Shown here in pieces: positions 16,130 through 24,871 of a stretch of DNA of 64,000 bases. A program made the translations under genes and the position numbers. Source of the DNA: a bacterium (lineage in GTDB: Bacteria > Desulfobacterota > Binatia > HRBIN30 > CADEER01); the NCBI GenBank assembly GCA_019637795.1, contig JAHBUY010000004.1, positions 1 through 64,000 on the forward strand. Direction: 5' to 3'. The stretch's first letter is position 1; each line of letters starts with the position of its first letter. The notes below the pieces were generated by a model. The model made no database searches. It was not told the origin of the DNA and saw only the letters and a program-made list of their open reading frames with translations.

Positions 16130-18391
16130 CTAGCCAGGCGGCGGCGACGGGGCAAGGTGATCCTCATCGTCCGTCGGTGGCCGCAATGCCGACGCCGGCA
16201 CCCACCCGCCCGGAGCACCCGGGGGCTGCCAGTAGAACCAGAGGAAGTAGAAGCCCCGCGCCCCGGGGCGCAGTGTGATGCGCACCCGGTGCGGGCCCGC
16301 CGTCAGCGCGATGCGCCCGTCGTGGCTGCCACCGAACGCCTGCTCGCCGGCGTCGGCGAGCACGATGTGGTCGTCGATCGTCAAGGTGGTGCTGTCGGGA
16401 TGGAGCCGGAACAGGTATTCGCCGTCGCGCGGCGCGTCGAGCGTGCCCCACCATTCGCCGAGGGCGAAATGGCCGAGCGGCGGCGCCTCCAACGAGTAGG
16501 CGACGTAGGTGAACGGCAGGGGCGCGGCCCGCGGCGGCGTGCGTTGTTCGGCATCGTCCCAGACCTGGCCCGCGAGGCCGATGGGCGGTGGCGCCGCGCG
16601 CGCGACGGCGCGATTGATCGCGTCGCGCGGCACGCGGCAGGCCGCGAGCTCGACCCGTCCGAAGCGGTCGCGCACCTCCTCGCAACGGGTCTCGTCGCTG
16701 AGGGCGTGCAACACCGCCGCGAACGATACGTACGGGGTGGGCAGGAGGTACAGGGCGTCGCGCGCCAGCGGCTCGCGCGGCGGGACGTCGTGCGCGACGT
16801 GCAGTAGGCGGATGTCGTTCGGCTCGTCGAGGTAGCGGCGGGCGACGAAGCGCAACGCCGGATGCCAGTAGGTATCGGGATCGAGGTAGATCGTCGCGTC
16901 CGGTGCCCGCGTCGCCAGGTAGCGCGCCGCCGCCGATTCGCGGGGGAAGAAGGCGTCGACGAATTGCGGCAGCCGCTCGCGCTCGACGAAGTAGGTGCGC
17001 CACTCGTCGCGCGCCGCCAGCGCCGCCAGCGCCAGCGCGACGAGGCCGGCGGCGCGCACCGCCCGCGCCGGCGCGACGCCGCGCAGCACCGTGGCGCCGA
17101 GATCGCTGGCGACGCCGACCATCAGCGCCAGCGGCACGATCGCGTCGAGCAGGCGCGTGGCGTGCGGTGCCTCGAGCGTGATCACCGCCGGAACCAGTGC
17201 CGCCGCGAACCACAGCAGCGTCGCCGCACACGCCGGCTCGCGCCAGCGCACCGCGCAGGTGACCAACCCGAGCGGTGCGAGGATCGCCGCCCCCCAGCCG
17301 AGCAGCGGCGCGAAGGGCAGATTGTGGCGCGGGTTGTCGTCGCCGACGAACTGGAACGCGAGCAGCGAACGCGGCACCGATTCCGCGAGCTGCTGCCGCC
17401 AGTCGTCGCGGAGAAAGATGAGCGTGCCGGTCGCGCGCTCGCCGAAGTCCGTCGGCTGCTCGACCATGTACCGCAGCATCGGCAGGGCCACGAGGATGGC
17501 GAGCCCGCCGCCGGCAGCGATCCCCGCCCAACGACCGCGCAGCGCCGCGCGCCACCGGAATGCGGACGCCGCCCCGAGGCAGAGCGCCAGCGGCGCCCAG
17601 AGACGGAACGTCTGGTAGGTGTAGATGCCGCCGCCGAGCGCGGCTCCCGCCAGCAGCCAGCCGGCGTTGGCCCGCCAGCCGCGGCCGCGCACGCCGGCGG
17701 TGACGCCCAGCGCCACCAGGGTCTCGCACAGCGGCGACATGATCGGCATCTCGCCCCAGCGCGAGTAGTTCAGGTGCCACTGCGAGACCGTCAGCCACGC
17801 GGTCGCCGCCAGGCTCGCCAACGGTCCGAACCAGATCCACGCCAGGGCGGCCGCCGCGGCGACGCCCAGGGTGCCGAGGACCGCGGCCACGGCGCGCAGC
17901 GCCCACGGCCCGTCGTCGGGATCGCCGAAGACGTACACCAGCGCCGCGACATCGACGAAGCCGGCGCCGAGCCCGGTGCGCACGTCCTCCGGCGGCAGCG
18001 CCACCCGCGGCCACCCGGCGCGCGCGATCTCGATCGCCTGCACGCCATTGAGCGCCTCGTCGATCCACAGCCCCGGCGGCAGCTCGTGCAGCCGGTAGAA
18101 GCGCAGACCGCCGCCGACCGCGACCAGCAGCAGCACCGCCGCCGCGGCGAGACGGCGCGGCACGACCGGCGGCCAGCCGCGCGTGCGCCGGCAGAGCGCC
18201 GCCATGAGCACCGCCGCGATCGCGAAGCCCAGCAGGCCGAGCGCGCGGCCGCGCACCAGGTCCTCGTACTGGCCGGTGACCGCGGCATGGCCGCGCGCGA
18301 ACGCGTACTGTCCCAGCGCGGCCGCCGCCAATGCCGCCGCCAGCAGGGCGGCCACCGCGCCGGCCGGCCGTGGGGTCGAGCCCTCCGCCAT
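16130..18391 (-). CDS. PMT/ArnT-like integral-membrane glycosyltransferase with C-terminal PA14-like domain
   Basis: The 753-residue protein has about 12 hydrophobic segments in the first 450 residues. After the second or third comes the loop LHELPPGLWIDEALNG, the D-E motif typical of GT39/GT83-type glycosyltransferases that use polyprenyl-phosphate sugars on the periplasmic side. The C-terminal 150 residues (GQVWDD to FYFLWFYWQPPG) look like a PA14 carbohydrate-binding domain: WWGTLDAPRDGEYLF, TLTIDDHIV and AGPHRVRITLRPG. It probably decorates an envelope glycan or exported protein. The gene is probably co-transcribed with the phosphoesterase downstream. Confidence 0.78.
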   Translation of the reverse strand: MAEGSTPRPAGAVAALLAAALAAAALGQYAFARGHAAVTGQYEDLVRGRALGLLGFAIAAVLMAALCRRTRGWPPVVPRRLAAAAVLLLVAVGGGLRFYRLHELPPGLWIDEALNGVQAIEIARAGWPRVALPPEDVRTGLGAGFVDVAALVYVFGDPDDGPWALRAVAAVLGTLGVAAAAALAWIWFGPLASLAATAWLTVSQWHLNYSRWGEMPIMSPLCETLVALGVTAGVRGRGWRANAGWLLAGAALGGGIYTYQTFRLWAPLALCLGAASAFRWRAALRGRWAGIAAGGGLAILVALPMLRYMVEQPTDFGERATGTLIFLRDDWRQQLAESVPRSLLAFQFVGDDNPRHNLPFAPLLGWGAAILAPLGLVTCAVRWREPACAATLLWFAAALVPAVITLEAPHATRLLDAIVPLALMVGVASDLGATVLRGVAPARAVRAAGLVALALAALAARDEWRTYFVERERLPQFVDAFFPRESAAARYLATRAPDATIYLDPDTYWHPALRFVARRYLDEPNDIRLLHVAHDVPPREPLARDALYLLPTPYVSFAAVLHALSDETRCEEVRDRFGRVELAACRVPRDAINRAVARAAPPPIGLAGQVWDDAEQRTPPRAAPLPFTYVAYSLEAPPLGHFALGEWWGTLDAPRDGEYLFRLHPDSTTLTIDDHIVLADAGEQAFGGSHDGRIALTAGPHRVRITLRPGARGFYFLWFYWQPPGAPGGWVPASALRPPTDDEDHLAPSPPPG

Positions 18392-18549
18392 GGCGCCGCT
18401 TCCTAGCCCAACGCGGCCTCGCCGCGGAACCCGCGGCGGCGCGACGCGGTGGCGGCTGCCGCCACCGCTCGACCGCCCCTCACCCGGGCGGCCGTCGCAT
18501 TGCCTTCGCCGGGCGCCGGGGGTAAGCGCCGACTGGTCCCGGCGCGGGC

Positions 18550-20148
18550 ATGGACAGCATCGGACACAGATTGAAGGCGCTGGCCGCCGCGCACGGCAGC
18601 CGCGCGGCGCTGCGCACCGCCGGCGGCCTGGTCTCGTTCGCCGAGCTCGCGGCCGACGCGCGCCGCGTCGCCGCCGCGCTCACCGCTCTCGGCGTCGGCA
18701 AGGGCACGCGCGTGGGCATCCTCATGCCGAACCGGCCCGACTGGCTGCGCTGCGCGTTCGGCGCCTGGCGCCTGGGCGCGATCGTGGTGCCGATCAACAC
18801 CCTCTACCGCGGCCCGGAGCTCGGCGAGGCGCTGCGCCACGCCGACGTCGCGGTATTGATCACCGTCGGCCACTTCCTCCGCCACCACTACATCCGGCTC
18901 CTGCTCGACCTCTGCCCCGACCTCGCCGATCACGCCCCGCCGCTGCGCAGCGAGTCGCTGCCGTGCCTGCGGCACGTCGTCTGCGACGGCGAGCAACTGC
19001 CGCGCGGCGTGGTGGCGTGGGAGGACTTCCTGGCCAGCGGCGATCCGCGCTCCACGCCGTGGAGCGCGGCCGTCCTCGACGCCGTGGAGGCGACCGACGA
19101 CGCGGCGATCTTCTTCACCTCCGGCAGCACCGCGACGCCGAAGGGCGTCGTGCACACGCACGCCAGCATGCTCGTCGGCGCCGACAATGTCGCCGACCGC
19201 CTCGGCCTCACCGCCGACGACGTCACCTACGGCTACCTCCCCTTCTTCTTCAACGGCGGCCTGGTCGGCGTCACGCTGGCGACCCTGTCGCGCGGCGGCT
19301 CGCTGCTGCTGCAGGAGGTGTTCGACGCCGAGGAGACCCTCCGCCTGCTCGAACAGCACCGCTGCACGACGCTGTTCGCCTGGCCGCACCAGGCCGAGGC
19401 TCTGATCCGCCACCCGCATTTCGACCGCTCGCGCCTCTGCCTGCGCAAGGGTCCCGGCGCCAACACGAAATGGGCCGCCGCGCTCCTGCAGCCGGACCAC
19501 CAGGCGGTCGGCAGTTGGGGCATGAGCGAGACCGGTCCCATGGCCACCTGCAGTCGCTTCGACGAGCCGCTCGAGGACCGCGCCGGCGCGCACGGCCGGC
19601 CGATGCCCGGCCTCGAATTGCGCGTCGTCGATGCGGAGAGCGGCGCGCCGCTGCCGCCGGGACAGGAGGGCGAGATCATCCTGCGCGGCCCGAGCTTGCT
19701 GCGCACCTACTACAAGCGCGAGCCGCGCACCTGCTTCGACGGCGAGGGGTTCTTCCACAGCGGGGACTGCGGCCGCCTCGATGCGCAGGGAAGGCTGCAC
19801 TTCGTCGGCCGCCTGCGCGACGTCATCAAGACGGCCGGGGTGAACGTCGCCGCCGCGGAGGTGGAAGCCGCGCTGCTCCGCCACCCCGGCGTCAAGGTCG
19901 CCCATGTCGTGCCGGTGCCGCACCCGAGCCGGGGCGAGAACATCGCCGCGTTCGTGGTGCGGCGCGACGCCGCATGCACCGCCGCGGATGTGCAGGCGCA
20001 CTGTCGCGCCACGCTCGCCAGCTACAAGGTGCCGCGCCACGTCTTCTTCGTCGGCGAGGAGGAGCTGCCGACCCTGGGCAGCGGCAAGGTCGATCGGCAG
20101 CGCCTGCGGGCGGTCGCGAGCGAGCTGGCGCGCGACGCGACGGAGTGA
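18550..20148 (+). CDS. Acyl-CoA synthetase (AMP-forming)
   Basis: The 532-residue enzyme belongs to the class I adenylate-forming family, activating a carboxylic acid with ATP and CoA. The P-loop is IFFTSGSTATPKGVVHTH, the A5 motif is GSWGMSETGP, the A7-A8 region is FHSGDCGRLDAQGRLHFVGR then DVIKTAGVNVAAAEVE, and the A10 lysine is in LGSGKVDRQRL. The length is normal for the family. The MaoC hydratase and two FabG-like reductases downstream on the opposite strand suggest use in fatty-acid, steroid or aromatic-acid breakdown. The substrate cannot be read from the sequence. Confidence 0.9.
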   Translation: MDSIGHRLKALAAAHGSRAALRTAGGLVSFAELAADARRVAAALTALGVGKGTRVGILMPNRPDWLRCAFGAWRLGAIVVPINTLYRGPELGEALRHADVAVLITVGHFLRHHYIRLLLDLCPDLADHAPPLRSESLPCLRHVVCDGEQLPRGVVAWEDFLASGDPRSTPWSAAVLDAVEATDDAAIFFTSGSTATPKGVVHTHASMLVGADNVADRLGLTADDVTYGYLPFFFNGGLVGVTLATLSRGGSLLLQEVFDAEETLRLLEQHRCTTLFAWPHQAEALIRHPHFDRSRLCLRKGPGANTKWAAALLQPDHQAVGSWGMSETGPMATCSRFDEPLEDRAGAHGRPMPGLELRVVDAESGAPLPPGQEGEIILRGPSLLRTYYKREPRTCFDGEGFFHSGDCGRLDAQGRLHFVGRLRDVIKTAGVNVAAAEVEAALLRHPGVKVAHVVPVPHPSRGENIAAFVVRRDAACTAADVQAHCRATLASYKVPRHVFFVGEEELPTLGSGKVDRQRLRAVASELARDATE

Positions 20149-20332
20149 GCGCGGCGCCCACCCGTCACATGGCGACGGCGAGCGCAGCCGTTCCGCCGGC
20201 GGTCTCCCCCGTGGGCGTCGATCACCGCCCGCGCCTCCGGTTCGAGCTCGGACCGGATGGCGGCGAGGCGCGCGGTCGCGTGCGGATCCACCGCGCGGCG
20301 CGCCCGCGCCAGCAGCGCGGTCGCGCACGAGA

Positions 20333-20797
20333 TCACGGCGCCGGGCGGCGCGGCAACAGGACTTTGCGACGCAGCGACAGCACCGGCTCCCGCTTCTGGT
20401 TCCAGGCGCGGGTCTCGACGTGCAGCACGCCGCGATCGCCCTTCGACGAGGGGGTGGTCGCCAGGATCTCGGACTCGGCGTACAGCGTGTCGCCGTGGAA
20501 CGTCGGACCGAGGTGGCGAACGAGCTCGTACTCGAGATTGGCGATCGCCGTCTGGCTGATGTCGCGCACCGACATGCCGACGACGATCGAGAACACCAGG
20601 GTGCCGTTCACCAGACAGCGCCCGTGCTGCGACTGGCTGGCGAAGTGGTCGTCGAAGTGGATCGGGTTGGTGTTCATCGTCAGCAGCGTGAACCACGTAT
20701 CGTCGGCATCGCGGATCGTCCGCCCCGGCCAGTGCGTGATCACCTCGCCGACCGTGAAGTCCTCGAAGTACCGTCCCCACACGTGTTGCATCGTCAT
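20333..20797 (-). CDS. MaoC-like acyl-CoA hydratase/dehydratase
   Basis: The 154-residue single hot-dog domain carries the R-specific hydratase signature in NTNPIHFDDHFASQS, with the catalytic Asp/His region, and the overhanging segment RCLVNGTLVFSIVVGM. MaoC proteins hydrate trans-2-enoyl-CoA or related esters. The gene is downstream of, and probably co-transcribed with, the two SDR genes, which would oxidise or reduce the 3-hydroxy/3-keto step. An ATG at 20791 is an alternative start; neither has a strong ribosome binding site. Confidence 0.87.
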   Translation of the reverse strand: MTMQHVWGRYFEDFTVGEVITHWPGRTIRDADDTWFTLLTMNTNPIHFDDHFASQSQHGRCLVNGTLVFSIVVGMSVRDISQTAIANLEYELVRHLGPTFHGDTLYAESEILATTPSSKGDRGVLHVETRAWNQKREPVLSLRRKVLLPRRPAP

Positions 20798-20816
20798 CGC
20801 CGTCGCTCGCCGCCGT

Positions 20817-21755
20817 TCACGCCGTGGGCGCCTGTGCCGGCGCCGGGTTGAACAGGTCCATGCCGAGGGTCGAGGGAAACAACGCCGCCACCTCCTCGGG
20901 TCGCCAGCGCGTCGCCTTGGTGATGGTGCGCACCGGCGCGGGATAGTTGACCAGCGAGATGATGCCGCCCATGACGACGAAGATCTGGCCGTTGATGTTG
21001 GCCGCGGCGTCGGTCGCCAGGTAGGTGGCGAAGGGGGCCACGTCCTCCGGCTCGCGCTGCGGCCGCGGCAGGAGCTGCCGCGCCTCGGCGCCCATGCTGG
21101 CGATGCCGGCCTTGGCGCGCGCCTGGCGCGCGCTGTCGCTCACCGCGGCGGTCATGCGCGTCGACGCCGCCGGCGCGATGGCGTTCGCCGTGATGCCGTA
21201 GCGGCCGAGGTCGCGCGAGATGACGCGCGTGAAGCCGGCGATGCCGTCCTTGGCCGCGCCGTAGTTGGCCTGCCCGGGATTGCCGTAGAGGCCGGAGGTC
21301 GACGACATGCTGATGATGCGCCCGCTCCCCTGCTCGCGCATGCGGACGGCGGCGTGGCGGCTGCAGTTGAAGGTGCCCTTCAGATGGACGGCGATGACGG
21401 CGTCGAAGTCGTCCTCGCTCATGTTGAAGATCATGCGGTCGCGCAGGATGCCGGCGTTGTTGACCAGGATGTCGATGCGCCCGAACGCCGCCACCGCGCG
21501 GTCGATGATCGCCGCGGCGGCGCGGAAGTCGGCGACGCTGTCGTCGTTGGCGACCGCGGCGCCGCCGGCGGCCTCGATGGCGGCGACGGTCTCGTCCGCC
21601 GCCGAGGTGTCCCGGCCCTGCCCGTCCAGGCTGACGCCGAGGTCGTTCACCACCACGGCCGCGCCCTCCGCGGCCATCAACATGGCGATGCCGCGGCCGA
21701 TGCCGCGGCCCGCGCCGGTGACGACGGCCACCTTGTCCTTCAGTCGATTGCCCAT
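20817..21755 (-). CDS. SDR-family 3-hydroxyacyl-CoA dehydrogenase-like protein (FabG/HSD17B4 type), copy 1
   Basis: The 312-residue short-chain dehydrogenase has the NAD(P)-binding TGAGRGIGRGIA motif at about residues 14-25 and NNAG in ILVNNAGILRDRM. The catalytic Ser and Tyr-x3-Lys are in SMSSTSGLYGNPGQANYGAAK. The form VVVNDLGVSLDG and the 300-residue length are typical of peroxisomal-type multifunctional-enzyme-like SDRs acting on acyl-CoA substrates, rather than the 245-residue FabG. GGAG lies 5 bases upstream of the ATG. A paralog lies immediately upstream. Confidence 0.88.
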   Translation of the reverse strand: MGNRLKDKVAVVTGAGRGIGRGIAMLMAAEGAAVVVNDLGVSLDGQGRDTSAADETVAAIEAAGGAAVANDDSVADFRAAAAIIDRAVAAFGRIDILVNNAGILRDRMIFNMSEDDFDAVIAVHLKGTFNCSRHAAVRMREQGSGRIISMSSTSGLYGNPGQANYGAAKDGIAGFTRVISRDLGRYGITANAIAPAASTRMTAAVSDSARQARAKAGIASMGAEARQLLPRPQREPEDVAPFATYLATDAAANINGQIFVVMGGIISLVNYPAPVRTITKATRWRPEEVAALFPSTLGMDLFNPAPAQAPTA

Positions 21756-21778
21756 GAGATCTCCGAATTCATCACTGC

Positions 21779-21835
21779 GGGCGCCAGGGGGCCCGTGCGC
21801 CAGTCGACACGGAACGAACGAAGCCCCTGGCGCAC
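21779..21835. repeat. Inverted repeat between the two SDR genes
   Basis: GCGCCAGGGG (21781-21790) pairs perfectly with CCCCTGGCGC (21824-21833) across a 33-base spacer, with extra pairing outside a one-base bulge. There is no T-tract. It could stabilise or process the transcript between the SDR genes, or be a weak attenuator. Confidence 0.45.
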
Positions 21836-21856
21836 CGGCTCACTGACGCGGGTGGC

Positions 21857-22792
21857 TCACGCGCCCGTCTTCGCCCTCGGCGGCGCCGGATTGAGCAGGC
21901 CCTCGGTGAGCGTCTGCGGCACCAGCGCGTCGAGCTCGTCGAGCGTCCAGCGGCCTTCCTTGTAGAGCGTCTTCTCGGCGCGCGGCAACGACAGCAGCGA
22001 GTACGAGGTCCCGGCGCAGAGGAACATCTGGCCGTTGACGTTGGCGGCGAAGTCGCTGGCGAGGAAGGCGACCAGCGGCGCGACGTCCTCGGGCTTGAGG
22101 TTCTCGAGCTGGCGCAGCGCCGATTCCTCGCGGACGATGCCCTGCTGCTTGCGGATCTCGCGCGCCTTCAGCGTCGCCTCGGTCATCGTCATCCGCGTCG
22201 CCGCCACCGGACAGATGCTGTTGGCGGTGACGCCGTAGCGTCCGAGGTCGCGCGCCACCACCTTGGTGAGGCCGCTGATCCCCGCCTTCGCGGCGCCGTA
22301 GTTCGCCTGCCCCGGATTGCCGAACATGCCGGCCCCCGACGAGAAGGTGATCAGCCGGCCGCCGCGCTGCGCGCGCATCAGCGGCGCGGCGTGGCGGACG
22401 CAGTTGAAGGTCCCCTTGAGGTGGACGCCGACCACCGCGTCCCACTCCTCCTCGTTCATGTTGAAGACCATGCGATCGCGCAGGAACCCGGCGCAGGTGA
22501 CGAGGATGTCGAGGCGGCCGAAGCGCTCCACCGCCTGATCGATGATCGTCTTGGCACTCCCCCACTCGGCGACCGACGACGCGTTGGCGACGGCCTCACC
22601 GCCGGCGGCGCGGATCTCCGCCACCACCGCCTCCGCCGGCTCGCTGGTCGGCTCGCGGCCGTCGAGGCTGACGCCGTAGTCGTTCACCACCACCTGTGCG
22701 CCCTGGTCCGCCAGCTCGAGCGCGACGCCGCGCCCGATGCCGCGGCCGGCGCCGGTGACGACGGCCACCCTGCCGCGCAACATCTCTCCCAC
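21857..22792 (-). CDS. SDR-family 3-hydroxyacyl-CoA dehydrogenase-like protein (FabG/HSD17B4 type), copy 2
   Basis: This 311-residue paralog of the neighbouring SDR has TGAGRGIGRGVALEL, VVVNDYGVSLDGREP and the catalytic SSGAGMFGNPGQANYGAAK segment. One change is visible: the NNAG motif is VTCAG (ILVTCAGFLRDRM), so the Asn that orders the central sheet is replaced. GTG at 22792 is preferred because GAGGAG lies 7 bases before it; the ATG three codons later has no properly spaced site. Two adjacent copies suggest specialisation to different acyl-CoAs. Confidence 0.86.
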   Translation of the reverse strand: MGEMLRGRVAVVTGAGRGIGRGVALELADQGAQVVVNDYGVSLDGREPTSEPAEAVVAEIRAAGGEAVANASSVAEWGSAKTIIDQAVERFGRLDILVTCAGFLRDRMVFNMNEEEWDAVVGVHLKGTFNCVRHAAPLMRAQRGGRLITFSSGAGMFGNPGQANYGAAKAGISGLTKVVARDLGRYGVTANSICPVAATRMTMTEATLKAREIRKQQGIVREESALRQLENLKPEDVAPLVAFLASDFAANVNGQMFLCAGTSYSLLSLPRAEKTLYKEGRWTLDELDALVPQTLTEGLLNPAPPRAKTGA

Positions 22793-22850
22793 GATCGAGC
22801 TCCTCGCTGTCCGTTGTGGGCCGCTCTCTTCGCAGCCGGTGGCGACGCGG

Positions 22851-23939
22851 TCAAGGTGAGCGCGGGCCGACCGGCGGCAACGTCGGCGGCGGCGGAAGCG
22901 GGGCCAGCGGCGGCAGATCGGTGGGAATCGCCCACGGACGCCACTGCATCGCCAGCATCAGGGTGAAGTCGGCGGACTGCTCGACGCCACTCATGTTCTG
23001 GATGCCGAGGAGTTGCGCATTGAAGCGCTCCGACCAGGCGAAGCCGATGCCGAAACCGAGCTCGACCACCGTGCCGTCGAGCAGACTGGCGCCGGTGCCG
23101 TGGTAGGGGCTGGTGTAGGTCGCCTGGTGCAACATCACCGACCAGCGCTGCGAGAGCGCCAGGTGGGCAGCGAACGATTCGGTGAAGATCGGATTGAGAG
23201 TCAGATCGCCGGCAGTGATCGGGCCGACCGGATAGACCAGGTTGAGGTTGGCGTAGAACATGAGCCGCGACCACGGGCTGTAGTCGGCGGCGCCGCCGAT
23301 GCCGAAGTCCGGCTTGCCGCTGCCCAACGCCTGATCGGGGTTCCCGGTCGGCGCCTTGATGGCGCCGCGCACCGCCAGACGCGGCCATTGGCGCGGCAGG
23401 TGGAACTGGTGCTTCACCGACATCACCAGATCGCCGGGCTGGAAGGTCACCTCGTCGCCATGGAACAGCACCGTGTCGCCGCGGTAGACTTCGTACCCGC
23501 CGAAGGTGTTGTCGGGAAAGAGGCTGCGCTCCGGGTTCTGCGCCCCGAACAGGTCCTCCACCCAGTTGATCATCGGGTCCATGAAGCCGCCGTATCGAGA
23601 GATGAACGGCAGATCGAGCCCGAGCTCCCAATCCTCGCACAATCCGTAGCGTGCGCCGAAGTTCGTCGTGTTCTGCTCGAACTTCAGCGTGGCGTCGATC
23701 GAGCCCTGGCTGGTGGCGATGATGTTGCTCTCGGCGGTGGACACGAGGAGGGCGAAGTCGCCGGGCGGCAGGGTGGCGGCGCGCTCGAATGGCGGGTTGA
23801 GAAAGATCAGTTGCAGCGGGGCGAAGTTGCGCGTCGGCACCGGCGGCGTGAAATCGAACTCGGCCGCGCTCGACGACGACGCGCTGGCGAGGAACATAGC
23901 CAGCGCGATGCCGACGGCTCCGGCCCCCCGCCGCTGCAT
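22851..23939 (-). CDS. DUF3187 family outer-membrane-like protein
   Basis: The 362-residue protein has a signal peptide (GIALAMFLASASSSSAAE) and then alternating hydrophobic strands typical of a beta-barrel. The start NFAPLQLIFLNPPFERAATL matches the DUF3187 pattern. Conserved strands include RYGLCEDWELGLDLPFISRY and KAPTGNPDQALGSGKPDFGI. The family is predicted to form an outer-membrane barrel of unknown role. It lies 58 bases upstream of the second SDR gene on the same strand and may be co-transcribed. Confidence 0.78.
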   Translation of the reverse strand: MQRRGAGAVGIALAMFLASASSSSAAEFDFTPPVPTRNFAPLQLIFLNPPFERAATLPPGDFALLVSTAESNIIATSQGSIDATLKFEQNTTNFGARYGLCEDWELGLDLPFISRYGGFMDPMINWVEDLFGAQNPERSLFPDNTFGGYEVYRGDTVLFHGDEVTFQPGDLVMSVKHQFHLPRQWPRLAVRGAIKAPTGNPDQALGSGKPDFGIGGAADYSPWSRLMFYANLNLVYPVGPITAGDLTLNPIFTESFAAHLALSQRWSVMLHQATYTSPYHGTGASLLDGTVVELGFGIGFAWSERFNAQLLGIQNMSGVEQSADFTLMLAMQWRPWAIPTDLPPLAPLPPPPTLPPVGPRSP

Positions 23940-24031
23940 GGCGCCACCCTAGGGACGCGGCGATGAAGATGAAAGCACCGTTCCGCTGCCCCGTGATGGT
24001 CTGCTAGTGGGCACGGTCTGGGAGGTCCCCC

Positions 24032-24307
24032 ATGCTGTTCGTGATCATTGGCCACGACGCGCGCGACGCGCGGGAGCGCCGCCCGGCGACCCGCCCCGCG
24101 CACCTCGCCCACCTCGAACCGCTGGCGCAGGCGGGGCGGGTGATTCTCGCCGGCCCGCTCACCGACGGCGCCGGCAGCCTGATCGTCGTCGAGGCGGACT
24201 CGCTGGCCGAGGTGTGGGACCTCGTCGGCCGCGACCCGTACGTGACCAACGGCATCTTCGAGCGCGTCGAGGTGCACCCGTTCCTGCGCGTCTTCCCGCA
24301 CGACTGA
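24032..24307 (+). CDS. YciI-like protein
   Basis: The 91-residue YCII-related ferredoxin-like fold has RPAHLAHLEPLAQAGRVILAG, then GSLIVVEADSLAEVWDLVGRDPYV. The conserved His and the D-P-Y motif fit the family. YciI proteins are small alpha-beta barrel dimers, often of unknown role. GGGAGG lies 6 bases before the ATG. The stop overlaps the next start by one base (TGATG), so the two genes are translationally coupled. Confidence 0.87.
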   Translation: MLFVIIGHDARDARERRPATRPAHLAHLEPLAQAGRVILAGPLTDGAGSLIVVEADSLAEVWDLVGRDPYVTNGIFERVEVHPFLRVFPHD

Positions 24308-24756
24308 TGGCGGGTCGGCGCCCGCGGGCCGCAGCGGCCCGCACGCCCAAGTTCGCGCGCGCCGTCTACGCGCTGGTGCGCCGGGTGCCACGCGGCCGCG
24401 TCGTCACCTACGGCCAAGTGGCGGCGATCCTCGGCCACCCACGCGCGGCGCGGGCGGTGGGGACGGCGCTGGCCAATCTCCCCGAGACGCTCATCCGCAT
24501 CGTCCCCTGGCAGCGGGTCATCAACGCCGCCGGCGGCATCAGCGCCCGTGGCGACGTGCACCGGCCCGATCAGCAACGCGAGCTGCTGGCGATGGAGGGG
24601 GTGGCGGTGCGCGGCGGACGGGTCGACCTCGCCCGCTTCCGCTGGAGCGGCCCGCGCCGCGAGCGACCGGTGGCGCTGCGCGGCGAGCTGCCCCTGAGCG
24701 CCGGACGCCAGCCGCGTCGGGCGCGGCGACGCAGAGTCAAAACGCCGCGTTCCTGA
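24307..24756 (+). CDS. Alkyltransferase-like protein (ATL), MGMT homolog without the acceptor cysteine
   Basis: The 149-residue protein has the DNA-binding half of O6-alkylguanine-DNA alkyltransferases: RVPRGRVVTYGQVAAILGHP (helix-turn-helix with arginine-finger region), then RAVGTALANLP. The PCHRV active site reads PWQRVIN. Trp in place of the acceptor Cys defines the ATL family, which binds O6-alkylguanine and flags it for nucleotide excision repair rather than transferring the alkyl group. The basic C-terminal tail (RRARRRRVK) is unusual and could add DNA contacts. The start codon overlaps the yciI-like stop. Confidence 0.85.
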   Translation: MAGRRPRAAAARTPKFARAVYALVRRVPRGRVVTYGQVAAILGHPRAARAVGTALANLPETLIRIVPWQRVINAAGGISARGDVHRPDQQRELLAMEGVAVRGGRVDLARFRWSGPRRERPVALRGELPLSAGRQPRRARRRRVKTPRS

Positions 24757-24871
24757 CGACGGCGCCACGCCAGCGCCCGCCGCGGCCGCGCCCTGGACCC
24801 GCTGTCCCCCAGCCGGGGGCGCGGGCATCGAAGTTGCTGGGTGGCCAGTCACCCGGCAACATGGAGCGGCG

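Noticed and set aside
20149..20332. Possible small gene between the acyl-CoA synthetase and MaoC genes
   Set aside because: A minus-strand frame looks weakly protein-like (LLARARRAVDPHATARLAAI), but it has no ribosome binding site and continues into an antisense frame.
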